43,375 nucleotides of DNA from Deltaproteobacteria bacterium. GTDB lineage: Bacteria > Myxococcota_A > UBA796 > JAFGLY01. The notes beneath the pieces are model-generated. The model ran no database searches, was not told the DNA's origin, and was given only the letters and a program-made list of their open reading frames with translations. The stretch is from NCBI GenBank assembly GCA_016927815.1, contig JAFGLY010000204.1:1-43375 (forward strand), in the 5' to 3' direction. This document shows, piece by piece, positions 19,080 to 31,665 of this stretch; within the stretch, counting starts at the first letter, position 1; the number at the start of each line of letters is the position of its first letter. The translations under genes and the position numbers were made by a program.

Positions 19080-19107
19080 GGAATCCGGCGTTTTCTTCGC
19101 CGGTTCC
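19080..19107 (+). terminator. Possible terminator after hpf
   Basis: GGAA(T)CCGGCG at 19080-19090 pairs with CGCCGGTTCC at 19098-19107 around a T-rich 7-nt loop: ten pairs with one bulge. No T-run follows, so efficiency as an intrinsic terminator is uncertain; its place between two transcription units fits. Confidence 0.45.
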
Positions 19108-19136
19108 CCCTGTGGGTTTCTCCTGGGCGATCCCGG

Positions 19137-19165
19137 TTGCCCGCGCCCTGGGGTCATCATAGGTG
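19137..19165 (+). promoter_or_regulatory. Promoter of metK
   Basis: TTGCCC (19137-19142), 17-nt spacer, TAGGTG (19160-19165). The predicted leader is about 52 nt with a small GTCA/TGAC hairpin. I could not recognise a known SAM-responsive riboswitch in it. Confidence 0.5.
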
Positions 19166-19223
19166 CGTCAGTCTCGCGTGACTGGAGGGCCGAGAAGCCC
19201 CGGTCGCCCTTCCCGGAGACACC

Positions 19224-20390
19224 ATGAGCCCCAACCGCTTCCTGTTCACCTCGGAGTCCGTGTCGGAAGGCCATCCGGACAAGATGTGCGACCAGATCTC
19301 GGACGCCGTCCTCGACGCCTACCTGGCCCAGGATCCGGACAGCCGGGTCGCGTGCGAGGTGCTCGTCAAGACCGGGGTGGTGATGGTCGCGGGGGAGATC
19401 ACGAGCCGGGGCCGGGTGGACATCTCCCGGGTGGCCCGCCAGGTCGTCAAAGAGATCGGATTCGACTGCTCGGAGAAGGGCTTCGACGGAAACACCTGCT
19501 CGGTCCAGGTCGCCATCGAACCCCAGTCTCCGGACATCTCCCAGGGCGTCACCGCGGGGCAGGGCCTCTTCGCCGAACAGGGCGCCGGGGACCAGGGGAT
19601 GATGTTCGGCTACGCCGTGAACGAGACCCCGGTCCTGATGCCCATGAGCATCCACTACGCCCACCGGCTCATGGAGCAGCTCGCGGTGCTGAGGCGGACC
19701 GGCCGGTTCCCCTGGATCCGGCCCGACTCGAAGAGCCAGGTGACCGTGGAGTATTGCGAGGGGCGCCCCTGCCGGATCCACACCGTGGTCGTGTCCACCC
19801 AGCACGCGGACACCGTCACCTACGACGAGATCCGGGACACGATCATCCACGAGCTCGTAAGGAAGACGATCCCTGAGGATCTCCTCGACGACCGGACGCA
19901 CTTCTACGTGAACCCCACGGGCAAGTTCGTCCTGGGAGGCCCGTTTGCCGACTGCGGCTTGACCGGGCGGAAGATCATCGTGGACAGCTACGGGGGCCAC
20001 GGCGCCCACGGAGGGGGGGCGTTCTCGGGCAAGGATCCGTCCAAGGTGGACCGATCCGCGGCCTACCTCGCCCGCTACGCGGCCAAGAACATCGTGGCCG
20101 CCGGGTTCGCCGACCGTTGCCTCGTTCAGCTCGCCTACGCCATCGGCGTGGCCCAGCCCGTCAGCATCATGGTGGACACGGGCGGCACGGGCAGGGTGGC
20201 GGACGAGCGCCTCGCCGAGTGCGTGGGCGAGGTCTTCCCCGTGACCCCTTCCCGCATCATCGAAGGCCTGGACCTGAAGCGCCCGATCTACAGAAAAACA
20301 GCCTCTTACGGACATTTCGGGCGCGAACTCCCCGAGTTCACCTGGGAGCGCACCGACCGGGTGGACGCGGTTCGGAGCTTCCTCGGATAG
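19224..20390 (+). CDS. metK: S-adenosylmethionine synthetase
   Basis: Forms S-adenosylmethionine from methionine and ATP. The 388-residue protein has [20 protein letters not shown] (ATP-binding His in GHPDK), the signature [17 protein letters not shown], the P-loop-like [19 protein letters not shown], and [16 protein letters not shown] at the C-terminus. ATG 19224 gives the family N-terminus. A short run of AT-rich codons encodes [10 protein letters not shown] near 20290. It is followed by sucC 44 nt later on the same strand. Confidence 0.97.
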   Translation: MSPNRFLFTSESVSEGHPDKMCDQISDAVLDAYLAQDPDSRVACEVLVKTGVVMVAGEITSRGRVDISRVARQVVKEIGFDCSEKGFDGNTCSVQVAIEPQSPDISQGVTAGQGLFAEQGAGDQGMMFGYAVNETPVLMPMSIHYAHRLMEQLAVLRRTGRFPWIRPDSKSQVTVEYCEGRPCRIHTVVVSTQHADTVTYDEIRDTIIHELVRKTIPEDLLDDRTHFYVNPTGKFVLGGPFADCGLTGRKIIVDSYGGHGAHGGGAFSGKDPSKVDRSAAYLARYAAKNIVAAGFADRCLVQLAYAIGVAQPVSIMVDTGGTGRVADERLAECVGEVFPVTPSRIIEGLDLKRPIYRKTASYGHFGRELPEFTWERTDRVDAVRSFLG

Positions 20391-20434
20391 GCCCGAGCCT
20401 CCGCTCGAGACAGGCGCTGCCAGGGAGGTGACCC

Positions 20435-21678
<1,244 letters not shown>

Positions 21679-21691
<13 letters not shown>

Positions 21692-22554
21692 TCGATGCGA
21701 ACACGCGGGTCGTCTGCCAGGGCATCACCGGATCCTACGGGTCTTTCCACGCGAAGCAGATGCTGGCGTACGGGACCCGGCTCGTGGCGGGGCAGACGCC
21801 CGGAAAGGGTGGGCAGGTCTTCGAGGACACGGTGCCCGTGTTCCACACGGTCCGCGAGGCGGTCCGCGAGACCGGAGCGGACGCCAGCGTGATCTTCGTT
21901 CCCCCCGCCCATGCGGCGGACGCCATCCTGGAGGCGGTGGACGCCGGCATCCGTGTGGTGATCCCCATCACGGAGGGCATACCGGCCAACGACATGGTCC
22001 GGGTGTGGCCCGTGGTGAAGGCTCGTGGCGTGCGGATGGTCGGTCCCAACTGCCCGGGCGTCATCTCGCCGGGGAAGTGCAAGATCGGCATCATGCCCGG
22101 CTACATCCACAAGGAGGGGAGCATCGGCGTGATCTCCCGGTCGGGCACGCTGACCTACGAGGCCGTCTGGCAGCTCACCTGCGAGGGGCTCGGCCAGTCC
22201 ACCTGCGTGGGCATGGGGGGCGACCCCGTCGTAGGCACGCGATTCGTGGACGCGCTCGATCTCTTCCAGGGCGATCCGGAGACCGAGGCGGTCGTGATGA
22301 TCGGGGAGATCGGAGGCACGGCCGAGGAAGAGGCCGCCACGTGGATCCGGGCGCACATGACCAAGCCCGTGGTGGCGTTCATCGCGGGCGCCACGGCGCC
22401 TCCAGGCCGCCGCATGGGTCATGCGGGCGCCATCATCTCGGGCGGACAGGGCACCGCCCAGGACAAGTTCCGGGCGCTCGAGGCCGCGGGTGTCCACGTG
22501 GTCCGTAGCCCGGCCGAGATGGGCCGCCGCATGCGAGAGGTCCTGGGGAGGTAG
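21679..22554 (+). CDS. sucD: Succinyl-CoA synthetase, alpha subunit
   Basis: CoA-binding subunit carrying the phosphohistidine. The 291-residue protein has the Rossmann opening [60 protein letters not shown], and the phosphorylated His in [20 protein letters not shown] 21679 lies inside sucC (13-nt overlap) with GGGAGG upstream. Followed 2 nt later by ndk, which can exchange phosphate among nucleotides made by the synthetase. Confidence 0.96.
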
Positions 22555-22556
22555 GG

Positions 22557-22976
22557 ATGGCTTCGGAGCGCACCCTTGCGATCGTCAAGCCGGACGCCGT
22601 GGCCCGGGGGCTGACCGGGACCCTGCTCGCGCGCATCGAGTCCGAGGGGTTGCGGATCGTGGCCCTGCGCATGGTTCGGTTGTCCCCCCGGGAGGTGGAG
22701 GGCTTCTACGCCGTCCATCGCGACAAGCCGTTCTTCTCGCCCCTCGTGGCGTTCATGACCTCGGGCCCGTCGGTGCTCGCCGTGCTCGAAGGGGAGGACG
22801 CCATCCGGCGCTGGCGCGCCTGCATGGGCGCCACCGATCCCATGGAAGCGGACGAGGGCACGATTCGCCGAACGTACGCCGAGAGCAAGCAGCGCAACGC
22901 GGTCCACGGATCCGATGGACCCTCGAGCGCCGCCTTCGAGATCGGCTGGTTCTTCCGCGGCCTCGACCTGGCCTGA
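22557..22976 (+). CDS. ndk: Nucleoside diphosphate kinase
   Basis: Equilibrates nucleoside di- and triphosphates through a phosphohistidine. The 139-residue protein starts MASERTLAIVKPDAVARG and has the active-site block RNAVHGSDGPSSAAFEI with the catalytic His. GGGGAGG at the sucD stop is its ribosome-binding site. Length is normal. It ends 16 nt before the convergent cation efflux gene. Confidence 0.97.
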   Translation: MASERTLAIVKPDAVARGLTGTLLARIESEGLRIVALRMVRLSPREVEGFYAVHRDKPFFSPLVAFMTSGPSVLAVLEGEDAIRRWRACMGATDPMEADEGTIRRTYAESKQRNAVHGSDGPSSAAFEIGWFFRGLDLA

Positions 22977-22992
22977 GCGGCCTGCCGGCCCC

Positions 22993-23931
22993 TCACCGGG
23001 CATCCGGCTCCAGGACGCATCCGGCCGGGGTGCAGGCGCCGAGGGCCTCGACCTCGAGCGTCGTGTGTTCGATCCGGAAGCGGTGGTCCAGGACCGCCTC
23101 CACCTCCTTCCGGATCTCCAGGTCCGGGCGTGCGCCGGAGGTCACGACGTGGGCCGTGAAGACGGACACGCGACCGTCGAGGCTCCAGACGTGCACGTCG
23201 TGCAGGTCGAGCACGCCGTCCACCCCCAGGACGGCCGCCCGGACCGCCTCGTCGTCGTATCCCTCCGGCGCGAACTGGAGCAGGATCCGGCCCGAGGCGG
23301 ACAGCAGGCGGAAGGCCCCCCACAGCACCAGCCCCGCCACCGCGAGGCCCGCCACGCTGTCCGCCGCCGGCACGCCTGCAGCGAGCAGGAGCGCGGCCAC
23401 CACGGCGGCCAGGGAGCCGAGCGCGTCTCCCAGCATGTGGAGGAGGGCGGCCTGGACGTTGAGGTTTCCGCGATCCGAGCGCCAGAGGGCCCACGCGCTG
23501 CCCAGGTTCACGGCGAGGCCCGCCACCCCCACCCCCAGCACGGGCAGGGCCGGCACGGCAGGCGGGCCCTCCAACAGGCGGCTCAGGGCCTCCCGGACGA
23601 TGAAGCCGACCGCGAGGAGCAGCCCCAGGCTGTTGAGGAAGGCCCCGAGCACCTCTGCCCGCCGCCAGCCGAAGGTCCGCTCCCGGCTGGAGCCCCGAAC
23701 GGCGAGCCAGGACGCACCCAGCGCCACGGCCAGTGCGGCCACGTCGCTGACCATGTGGGCCGCGTCGGACAGGAGGGCCAGTGAACCCGTAACCAGGCCC
23801 ACGACCGCCTCGACCGCCAGGAAGGCGGTGTTGAGGAGCAGGGCCACCACGAGTGCACGGCGAACCGGCATGCCCTCGGGATGGAGGGCATGCCCGTGGG
23901 GGCCCGTAGGATGCGCGGAGCCGTGGGCCAC
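22993..23931 (-). CDS. Cation diffusion facilitator (CzcD-like efflux protein)
   Basis: Inner-membrane proton-driven exporter of Zn2+ or similar divalent metals. The 312-residue protein has a His-rich N-terminus, six predicted membrane segments, the metal-site motifs SDAAHMVSD (TM2) and HMLGDALGS (TM5), and a cytoplasmic C-terminal domain (GVLDLHDVHVWSLDG) typical of the family. GTG 23931 lacks a Shine-Dalgarno but has TACCTT ending 6 nt upstream, suggesting a leaderless mRNA; an internal ATG at residue 21 is possible. Metal specificity cannot be read from the sequence. Confidence 0.88.
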   Translation of the reverse strand: MAHGSAHPTGPHGHALHPEGMPVRRALVVALLLNTAFLAVEAVVGLVTGSLALLSDAAHMVSDVAALAVALGASWLAVRGSSRERTFGWRRAEVLGAFLNSLGLLLAVGFIVREALSRLLEGPPAVPALPVLGVGVAGLAVNLGSAWALWRSDRGNLNVQAALLHMLGDALGSLAAVVAALLLAAGVPAADSVAGLAVAGLVLWGAFRLLSASGRILLQFAPEGYDDEAVRAAVLGVDGVLDLHDVHVWSLDGRVSVFTAHVVTSGARPDLEIRKEVEAVLDHRFRIEHTTLEVEALGACTPAGCVLEPDAR

Positions 23932-23937
23932 GGCCCG

Positions 23938-23966
23938 AAGGTAGCCACCCGGCTCGCGCCCTTCCA
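23938..23966 (-). promoter_or_regulatory. Putative leaderless promoter of the cation efflux gene
   Basis: On the minus strand TGGAAG (23966-23961), 17-nt spacer, TACCTT (23943-23938). The -10 ends 6 nt before the GTG start, so transcription should begin at or next to the start codon. Confidence 0.4.
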
Positions 23967-23979
23967 GGGCGGGGAGCCC

Positions 23980-24498
23980 CTACCGGCGTTCGATGGAGAC
24001 CTTCTGCAGGACCACCGGCTGGCGCGGGCGGTCCGAGGCGTCCGTGGGGACCCGGGAGATGGCCAGGGCCACGTCCAGCCCTTCCACCACTCGGCCGAAC
24101 ACGGAGTGGCGGCGGTCGAGGTGGGGCGTGGGGCCGACCGTGATGAAGAACTGGCTGCCGTTGGTGTCGGGACCGGCGTTGGCCATGGACAGGATCCCCG
24201 CCTGGTCGTGCCGGAGCGTGGGATGGAACTCGTCCGCGAAGCGGTAGCCGGGTCCACCCATGCCCGTGCCCAGGGGGCAGCCGCCCTGGATCATGAACCC
24301 CTCGATGACGCGGTGGAACACGAGGCCGTCGTAGAAGGGGCGCCGCACCTTCTGGCGGGTCCGCGGATCCAGCCACTCCTTCGTGCCCTCGACGAGACCG
24401 ACGAAGTTCTCGACCGTGCGGGGGGCGCGGTCGGCGAAGAGTTCCACGACGAAGCGTCCGTTCGAGGTGTCGAAGGTGGCGAGGGTCCGGGTGTCCAC
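23980..24498 (-). CDS. Peptidyl-prolyl cis-trans isomerase, cyclophilin type
   Basis: Proline isomerase that helps protein folding. The 172-residue protein is a single cyclophilin domain: [39 protein letters not shown] (catalytic Arg), [19 protein letters not shown] and [12 protein letters not shown]. There is no signal peptide, so it is probably cytoplasmic and PpiB-like. GTG 24498 has GGAGG 6 nt upstream; the frame continues further upstream into the EamA gene but without homology. It lies 29 nt after the EamA stop. Confidence 0.92.
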   Translation of the reverse strand: MDTRTLATFDTSNGRFVVELFADRAPRTVENFVGLVEGTKEWLDPRTRQKVRRPFYDGLVFHRVIEGFMIQGGCPLGTGMGGPGYRFADEFHPTLRHDQAGILSMANAGPDTNGSQFFITVGPTPHLDRRHSVFGRVVEGLDVALAISRVPTDASDRPRQPVVLQKVSIERR

Positions 24499-24527
24499 AG
24501 AAGCCTCCGTGCGCGGGGTTCGGGCTC

Positions 24528-25427
24528 CTACCCCGTACCGCCGAGGGGGACCACGGTCGGGGTGGGCCCCCGGTCCCACAACAGCACCCCCACCGATGCA
24601 CAGATGAGGACGTAGCCGGCGACCGTGGCACCGGACACGGGCTCGTCCCAGATCATCCACGCCACCGCCCCGCCCAGCAAGGGTTCCGTGAGCGTGGCCG
24701 TCGACACGCGGTTGGGTGGGATCCAGCGCAGGGCGTGGGCGAAGGAGGTGTGCCCGACGACCGTGGGCACGAGCGCGAGAAGCCCGAAGCAGACCCAGTT
24801 TTGTGCGCCGTGGTCGACGAACGGGATGTCGAGGAACGGAAAGAGGAGGAAGCAGGGGAGCGACGCGATTGCGTACAGGACGCATGCATACACCGGGGCT
24901 TCCAGGAACCGCCGCAGCCGGCGCCCGACCAGGAAGTAGGCGGTGAAGCAGAGCGCGGAAAGGAGCACGACCAGGTCGCCCCGGAACCGATCCGGCGCGG
25001 CGTCCAGGTCGTGCCAGGCGATGACCAGGATCCCCGCCATGCCCAGGGCGATCGCGATCCAGAGCCGGCGGGAGGGCCGCTCGCCGATGAGGATCCATGC
25101 TGCCAGGGACGTGGACAGAGGATTCACCGCGAAGGTGACCTGCGCGTGCGCCACGGTGGTCTCTTGCACACCCGCGATCCAGGCGATGAAGTGGGCGGAG
25201 AGCGCGAGGCCGCCCAGGACCAGGAGGGCCAGCTCCTTCCGCCCCAACCGGCGCAGGGCGGGAAGGCCCCGCCAGACGAAGGGAAGCAGCACGAGAGATG
25301 CGAGCGCGAGGCGCCAGGCGGCGATGGCGACCGCCGAGGCATCGCCGATCCGAATCAGGTTGCCGGACTGGCTCGCGGCCAGGAGACCCAGGGCCAGCAG
25401 CACGAGCACGGAGCGAGGGGTGGACAC
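24528..25427 (-). CDS. EamA/DMT-superfamily transporter
   Basis: A 299-residue membrane protein with ten predicted segments in two EamA repeats (about residues 5-135 and 150-290). The first repeat ends with [20 protein letters not shown] and the second with [20 protein letters not shown], the usual DMT pattern. Such proteins export metabolites or amino acids; the substrate is unknown. GTG 25427 lies 7 nt after a TAGGGG -10 with no clear ribosome-binding site. First gene of the minus-strand EamA, cyclophilin, efflux group. Confidence 0.85.
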   Translation of the reverse strand: MSTPRSVLVLLALGLLAASQSGNLIRIGDASAVAIAAWRLALASLVLLPFVWRGLPALRRLGRKELALLVLGGLALSAHFIAWIAGVQETTVAHAQVTFAVNPLSTSLAAWILIGERPSRRLWIAIALGMAGILVIAWHDLDAAPDRFRGDLVVLLSALCFTAYFLVGRRLRRFLEAPVYACVLYAIASLPCFLLFPFLDIPFVDHGAQNWVCFGLLALVPTVVGHTSFAHALRWIPPNRVSTATLTEPLLGGAVAWMIWDEPVSGATVAGYVLICASVGVLLWDRGPTPTVVPLGGTG

Positions 25428-25434
25428 GCCGCCG

Positions 25435-25440
25435 CCCCTA
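25435..25440 (-). promoter_or_regulatory. Putative -10 of a leaderless EamA transcript
   Basis: TAGGGG on the minus strand (25440-25435) ends 7 nt before GTG 25427. No convincing -35 was found at 17 nt. Listed because of its agreement with four other leaderless candidates. Confidence 0.3.
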
Positions 25441-25521
25441 TTCGGCGCGGGGCCGTCCCGCCTGCCCCCGGATTGCGGGTCGCCGCCTCGGGGGATTCGT
25501 CCCGGAATCGCGGTCGGGCCC

Positions 25522-25550
25522 TTTACTGACCGCGGTCAGGCTCATACGCT
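25522..25550 (+). promoter_or_regulatory. Promoter of the membrane pyrophosphatase gene
   Basis: TTTACT (25522-25527), 17-nt spacer, TACGCT (25545-25550). The spacer contains a perfect palindrome (25526-25539) that overlaps the end of the -35, so the promoter is probably regulated by a DNA-binding protein. Leader of about 65 nt before ATG 25622. Confidence 0.45.
25526..25539. promoter_or_regulatory. 14-bp palindromic operator candidate
   Basis: CTGACCGCGGTCAG is a perfect palindrome placed between -35 and -10. Position and shape suit a TetR-type repressor dimer; no regulator gene is next to it, so the identity of the binder is unknown. Confidence 0.45.
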
Positions 25551-25621
25551 GGCGAGCCTCGGCAGGCGACGACGCCTCCCCATGGCGGGGAGAGCCCACT
25601 CCGGGGTGAAGGTTGGTCCTC

Positions 25622-28066
<2,445 letters not shown>

Positions 28067-28125
28067 GGGGCCAGTCGCGGGCTCGGTGGCGAACCCCCGG
28101 ATGATGCCCCGCCTCGGAGGTGGTC

Positions 28126-29535
28126 GTGCCGGGTGACTGGATCCAAAGGTTCCACGGGGCTCTGGACGGGATCCACCAGGGGGTGATCTGGATGGACGGG
28201 TTCCTGTGGGGGCCCCCCATGCTGGTCCTCCTCCTGGGGACCCACCTCTTCCTCACCGTGCGCCTCGGGTTCGTACAGCGGTACCTGCCCACCGCGATCC
28301 GGATCTCCTTCAGCCGCAAGGGGGTCGGGGAAGGGGACGTCTCCCAGTTCGGCGCGCTGATGACGGCGCTCGCGGCGACCATCGGCACCGGCAACATCGT
28401 AGGGGTGGCCACGGCCGTGGCCCTGGGCGGGCCGGGAGCCGTCCTGTGGTGCTGGCTCACCGGCGTGTTCGGGATCGCCACCAAGTACGCGGAGGCGCTC
28501 CTCGCCGTGAAGTACCGGGTCAAGACCGCGGACGGCACCATGCTGGGCGGTCCCATGTACGCGCTGGAGCGAGGCCTGGGGCAGAAGTGGCTCGCGGTGC
28601 TGTTCTGCGTGTTCACCGCGATCGCTGCCTTCGGCATCGGCAACATGGTGCAGGCCAACTCGGTGGCGAGCCTCGTGGAGGAAACGCTGCACACCCCGAC
28701 CTGGATCACCGGGGGGATCCTGTCCCTCCTCACCGCCGGGGTGGTGGTCGGCGGCATCCGATCCATCGCACGCGTATGCGAACGGTTGGTGCCCTTCATG
28801 GCGGTTTTCTACGTGATCGGATGCCTCGTCATCCTGGCGATGCAGTGGCAGACCATCGGGAGCACCGTGGCCCTCATCGTCCACGACGCGTTTCTGCCCC
28901 AGGCAGCGGTGGGTGGCTTCACCGGCGCCGGGGTCGCCATGTCCATGCGGTACGGCGTGGCCCGGGGCCTGTTCTCCAACGAGTCGGGCCTGGGCAGCGC
29001 GCCCATCGTGGCCGCGGCCGCCCGGACCCGAAACTGCGTCCGGCAGGCGCTCGTGTCCTCCACCGGCACCTTCTGGGACACGGTGGTGGTCTGCGCGATT
29101 ACGGGCCTCGTCATCGTCAATACCGGGGCCTGGACGTCGGGCGCAGACGGAGCCGGCATCACCAAGGCCGCGTTCGAGTGGATCCCCGTGGTGGGTCCCC
29201 TGGCACTCACGGTGGGCCTCGTCACCTTCGTGTTCTCGACCATCCTCGGGTGGGAGTACTACGGGGAGCGGGCGGCGGAGTACCTCCTGGGCAAGCGCGC
29301 GATCCTGCCCTACCGGCTCACCTGGGTCCTGGTCGTCTTCGTGGGGGCCATCTCGAAGCTGGCCTTCGTCTGGGATTTCGCGGATGCCGCCAACGCGCTC
29401 ATGGCGATTCCGAACCTCGTGTCCCTCCTGCTCCTGTCCGGGGTGCTCGTGGCCGAGACCCGGCGGTACCTGTGGAGCGGGCATCTCGATGCGTACGGCG
29501 ATTCCCCGCCGGTGCCCAGCCAATTCGCTTCGTGA
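28126..29535 (+). CDS. Alanine/glycine:cation symporter (AGCS) family protein
   Basis: Na+ (or H+) coupled amino-acid importer of the APC fold. The 469-residue protein has about ten membrane segments and AGCS blocks ALMTALAATIGTGNIVGVAT, GIATKYAEALLAVKYR, DGTMLGGPMYALERGLG, SNESGLGSAPIVAAAA and GWEYYGERAAEYLLG. GTG 28126 has GGAGG 5 nt upstream and is preferred to GTG 28120. It follows hppA by 59 nt on the same strand; a cation gradient from the pyrophosphatase could drive it, which is inference. Confidence 0.9.
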   Translation: MPGDWIQRFHGALDGIHQGVIWMDGFLWGPPMLVLLLGTHLFLTVRLGFVQRYLPTAIRISFSRKGVGEGDVSQFGALMTALAATIGTGNIVGVATAVALGGPGAVLWCWLTGVFGIATKYAEALLAVKYRVKTADGTMLGGPMYALERGLGQKWLAVLFCVFTAIAAFGIGNMVQANSVASLVEETLHTPTWITGGILSLLTAGVVVGGIRSIARVCERLVPFMAVFYVIGCLVILAMQWQTIGSTVALIVHDAFLPQAAVGGFTGAGVAMSMRYGVARGLFSNESGLGSAPIVAAAARTRNCVRQALVSSTGTFWDTVVVCAITGLVIVNTGAWTSGADGAGITKAAFEWIPVVGPLALTVGLVTFVFSTILGWEYYGERAAEYLLGKRAILPYRLTWVLVVFVGAISKLAFVWDFADAANALMAIPNLVSLLLLSGVLVAETRRYLWSGHLDAYGDSPPVPSQFAS

Positions 29536-29557
29536 CCGGACCCCGACGAGATACACC
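29529..29557 (+). promoter_or_regulatory. Weak possible promoter of the HEAT/Gly-rich gene
   Basis: TTCGTG (29529-29534, overlapping the symporter stop), 17-nt spacer, TACACC (29552-29557), leader about 10 nt long to ATG 29574. The -35 match is poor. Confidence 0.28.
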
Positions 29558-29573
29558 GCGGACGGAGGCTCCC

Positions 29574-31640
29574 ATGAACCCGCTCGCCTTATTCCTGTAC
29601 GCCCCGATCGCGTTTGCCGAGACAGCCCCGCCGATCGATGCCTGTGCGGCCGACGCGGCGTTGCTGGCCGCTCTACAGGTCTTCCTGTCCGAAGAGACCG
29701 GGCAGGAGGGGGCCGAGGCCCTCGGTCGCCTCGGGGACGTGCGGGCCGTGGCGCCGCTTCAGCACGGCGCACGCACGCGCGCCGAGCCCATCGCGCTCGC
29801 TTCCGTTCGCAACCTCGCGGGCTACGGACCCGAGGGCGTGGGAGCGCTGGCCGGCCTGCTCCAAGACGAGACGCCCTCCCAGGAGGTCCGCAAGGCCGCC
29901 GCCCACGCGCTGGGGCTCGCCTCCCGGCCCGATGCGGCGGATGCGCTCGTATCCGCGCTCGAGATCGACCTGCCGCGATCGGTGCGGGCCGAGGTGGTGG
30001 AGACGATCCGACGCTGGTACCCCGACCGGGCCGCGGGGCTGGAGCGGGTGGTCGCGCGCGACGGCACGGCCTGGCTGGTGGCCGGGGGTGCGACCGGGTT
30101 CGGGATGGCCCTCGGCGCGGCCGGGCACTTCGGCCAGGCCGATCTCGAGACGGTGGGCGTGCTCACCGGCGGGCTCGCCGGGGGTACGCTGGGGTTCGTG
30201 GGCGGGCGGGTGTGGCCCATGGAGGCCGGCGACGCCGCTTTCTTGACCACCAGCGGCATGGCGTCGACGCTCGGGGGCATCATGATCGCGAACGCGGTGC
30301 ACCGCTCGAGATCTCCGGAGGACTCCACGGCCGCGATGGCGGCCGGGGTGGACCCGTACGGGAACGGGTCCTCCGATGCCGCCTGGCTCGGCGGGCTCCT
30401 GGGCGACCTGGGAGGCTTCGGGCTGGGGTACGCGCTCCGAGAGCGGCATCCCGGCAGCGTGCAGGACGCCTGGGAGGCGGTCGCCGCGTCCTCGGCGAGC
30501 GCTCTGGGGGCGAGCACGTTCATGACCTTCGTCGATCCGGACTTCGAGTACGCTGCCCAGATGGCGGGCGGGATCGGGTTCATCGCCGGCATGGGCCTGG
30601 GTCATGCCGCCGCCCCCTCCGTGAACCTCACCGACCGCGACCTGGGCCTGCTCGCCCTGGGCACCACCTACGGCACGCTCCTCGGATCCCTGGTCCCCAC
30701 GGGGGATCGGAACCGCGAGGGCCTGGGAGTGGCGGGCCTCGCGGCCGGCTACCTGGCCTCCTACGGCCTGGCCGTACCCGTGGAGATGCCCGGCGACGTG
30801 ACGACCGGCGCCTTCTCGGGGCTCGCGCTGGGTTCCCTGGCCGGTTGGGGCACGGGCCTGATGCTGCCCAACCCCGACGGTCGCATCAGTCGGGCCGAGC
30901 GGCAGACCGTCTCCGCCATCACCCTGGCGGGTGGCACGGCGGGCGCGGCGCTCGGCGGGTATCTCACCTGGCACAACCCTGCGGGGATCGCCGCCAACGA
31001 CGTCGTGCTGTCGAGCGTGGTCACCGGCTGGGCCGGGTGGCAGGCCATCGGCTGGTGGAACGTCGTGGACCAGCCGGAGGACCAGAGGGGATGGATGCCG
31101 CTCGCACCGGCTCTGGCCGGATCGGCGGCGGCCATCGCGTCGCCCCTCCTGGACGTGGACGTGGAGCGCACCCTGCCGGCTGCCTCGCTCGGGCTCTGGG
31201 GCGTGTACGTGGGCGCGGCGGGCGCCGTTCTCACGGATGCCGAGAAGCCCCTGGCCTGGTCGTTGACCGGGTCCGACGTGGGCCTGGGCCTGGGCGCGCT
31301 CCTCATGTCTCCGTGGGTCAACGCGTCCCCCCTCGTGGTCGCCCTGGCCGATGCCGGCGGGGTGGTGGGCGTGGCCGTGGGGCTCTTCGCAGCCAACTTC
31401 GCCACGGACGAGACCGATCCTCTCCTCATCGCGTCGCTCGTGGGCGGAGGGGTCGGCGCGGCGGGCGGCGCACTGGCGGGCGTGGCTCTCCAGGCCCGTC
31501 GGCCCGAGACCCGGGAGGCGCTTGGGCTCTGGCGTCCCGCCGTCCCCGACCTGCCCGGCACCTGGAGCCTCGCCCCGGCCACGCTCGCCGACGGTGACCG
31601 GGTGGCCTGGGGCGCGAGCCTGACCGCCACGGGCTGGTAA
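29574..31640 (+). CDS. Unclassified HEAT-repeat protein with about fifteen Gly/Ala-rich hydrophobic segments
   Basis: A 688-residue protein I cannot assign. A short signal peptide (cleavage near AFA, residue 15) is followed by HEAT-like helices at about 35-155 (LGRLGDVRAVAPLQHGARTR, VRKAAAHALGLASRPDAADA). The rest consists of repeating units of 35-45 residues, each with a Gly/Ala-rich hydrophobic stretch such as VGVLTGGLAGGTLGFVGG, GAFSGLALGSLAGWGTGLML and LIASLVGGGVGAAGGALAG, resembling glycine zippers, joined by short acidic loops (SPEDS, NLTDRD, NPDGRIS). It may be an envelope-embedded or oligomeric membrane protein. GGAGG precedes ATG 29574. Confidence 0.6.
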   Translation: MNPLALFLYAPIAFAETAPPIDACAADAALLAALQVFLSEETGQEGAEALGRLGDVRAVAPLQHGARTRAEPIALASVRNLAGYGPEGVGALAGLLQDETPSQEVRKAAAHALGLASRPDAADALVSALEIDLPRSVRAEVVETIRRWYPDRAAGLERVVARDGTAWLVAGGATGFGMALGAAGHFGQADLETVGVLTGGLAGGTLGFVGGRVWPMEAGDAAFLTTSGMASTLGGIMIANAVHRSRSPEDSTAAMAAGVDPYGNGSSDAAWLGGLLGDLGGFGLGYALRERHPGSVQDAWEAVAASSASALGASTFMTFVDPDFEYAAQMAGGIGFIAGMGLGHAAAPSVNLTDRDLGLLALGTTYGTLLGSLVPTGDRNREGLGVAGLAAGYLASYGLAVPVEMPGDVTTGAFSGLALGSLAGWGTGLMLPNPDGRISRAERQTVSAITLAGGTAGAALGGYLTWHNPAGIAANDVVLSSVVTGWAGWQAIGWWNVVDQPEDQRGWMPLAPALAGSAAAIASPLLDVDVERTLPAASLGLWGVYVGAAGAVLTDAEKPLAWSLTGSDVGLGLGALLMSPWVNASPLVVALADAGGVVGVAVGLFAANFATDETDPLLIASLVGGGVGAAGGALAGVALQARRPETREALGLWRPAVPDLPGTWSLAPATLADGDRVAWGASLTATGW

Positions 31641-31641
31641 C

Positions 31642-31655
31642 GCGCTTCCGAGCGC
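31642..31655. terminator. Small hairpin between convergent genes
   Basis: GCGCT-TCCG-AGCGC (31642-31655) is a 5-bp stem with a tetraloop, just after the stop of the HEAT gene and 10 nt before the convergent VWA stop. No T-run; terminator role is only plausible. Confidence 0.3.
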
Positions 31656-31665
31656 CCGGAACGGT

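Noticed and set aside
19085-19103. Strong intrinsic terminator
   Set aside because: The stem is good but no T-run follows, so it is kept only as a possible terminator.
19166-19223. SAM-sensing riboswitch upstream of metK
   Set aside because: The leader is short and I could not fit the conserved core of any SAM class; only a weak hairpin is seen.
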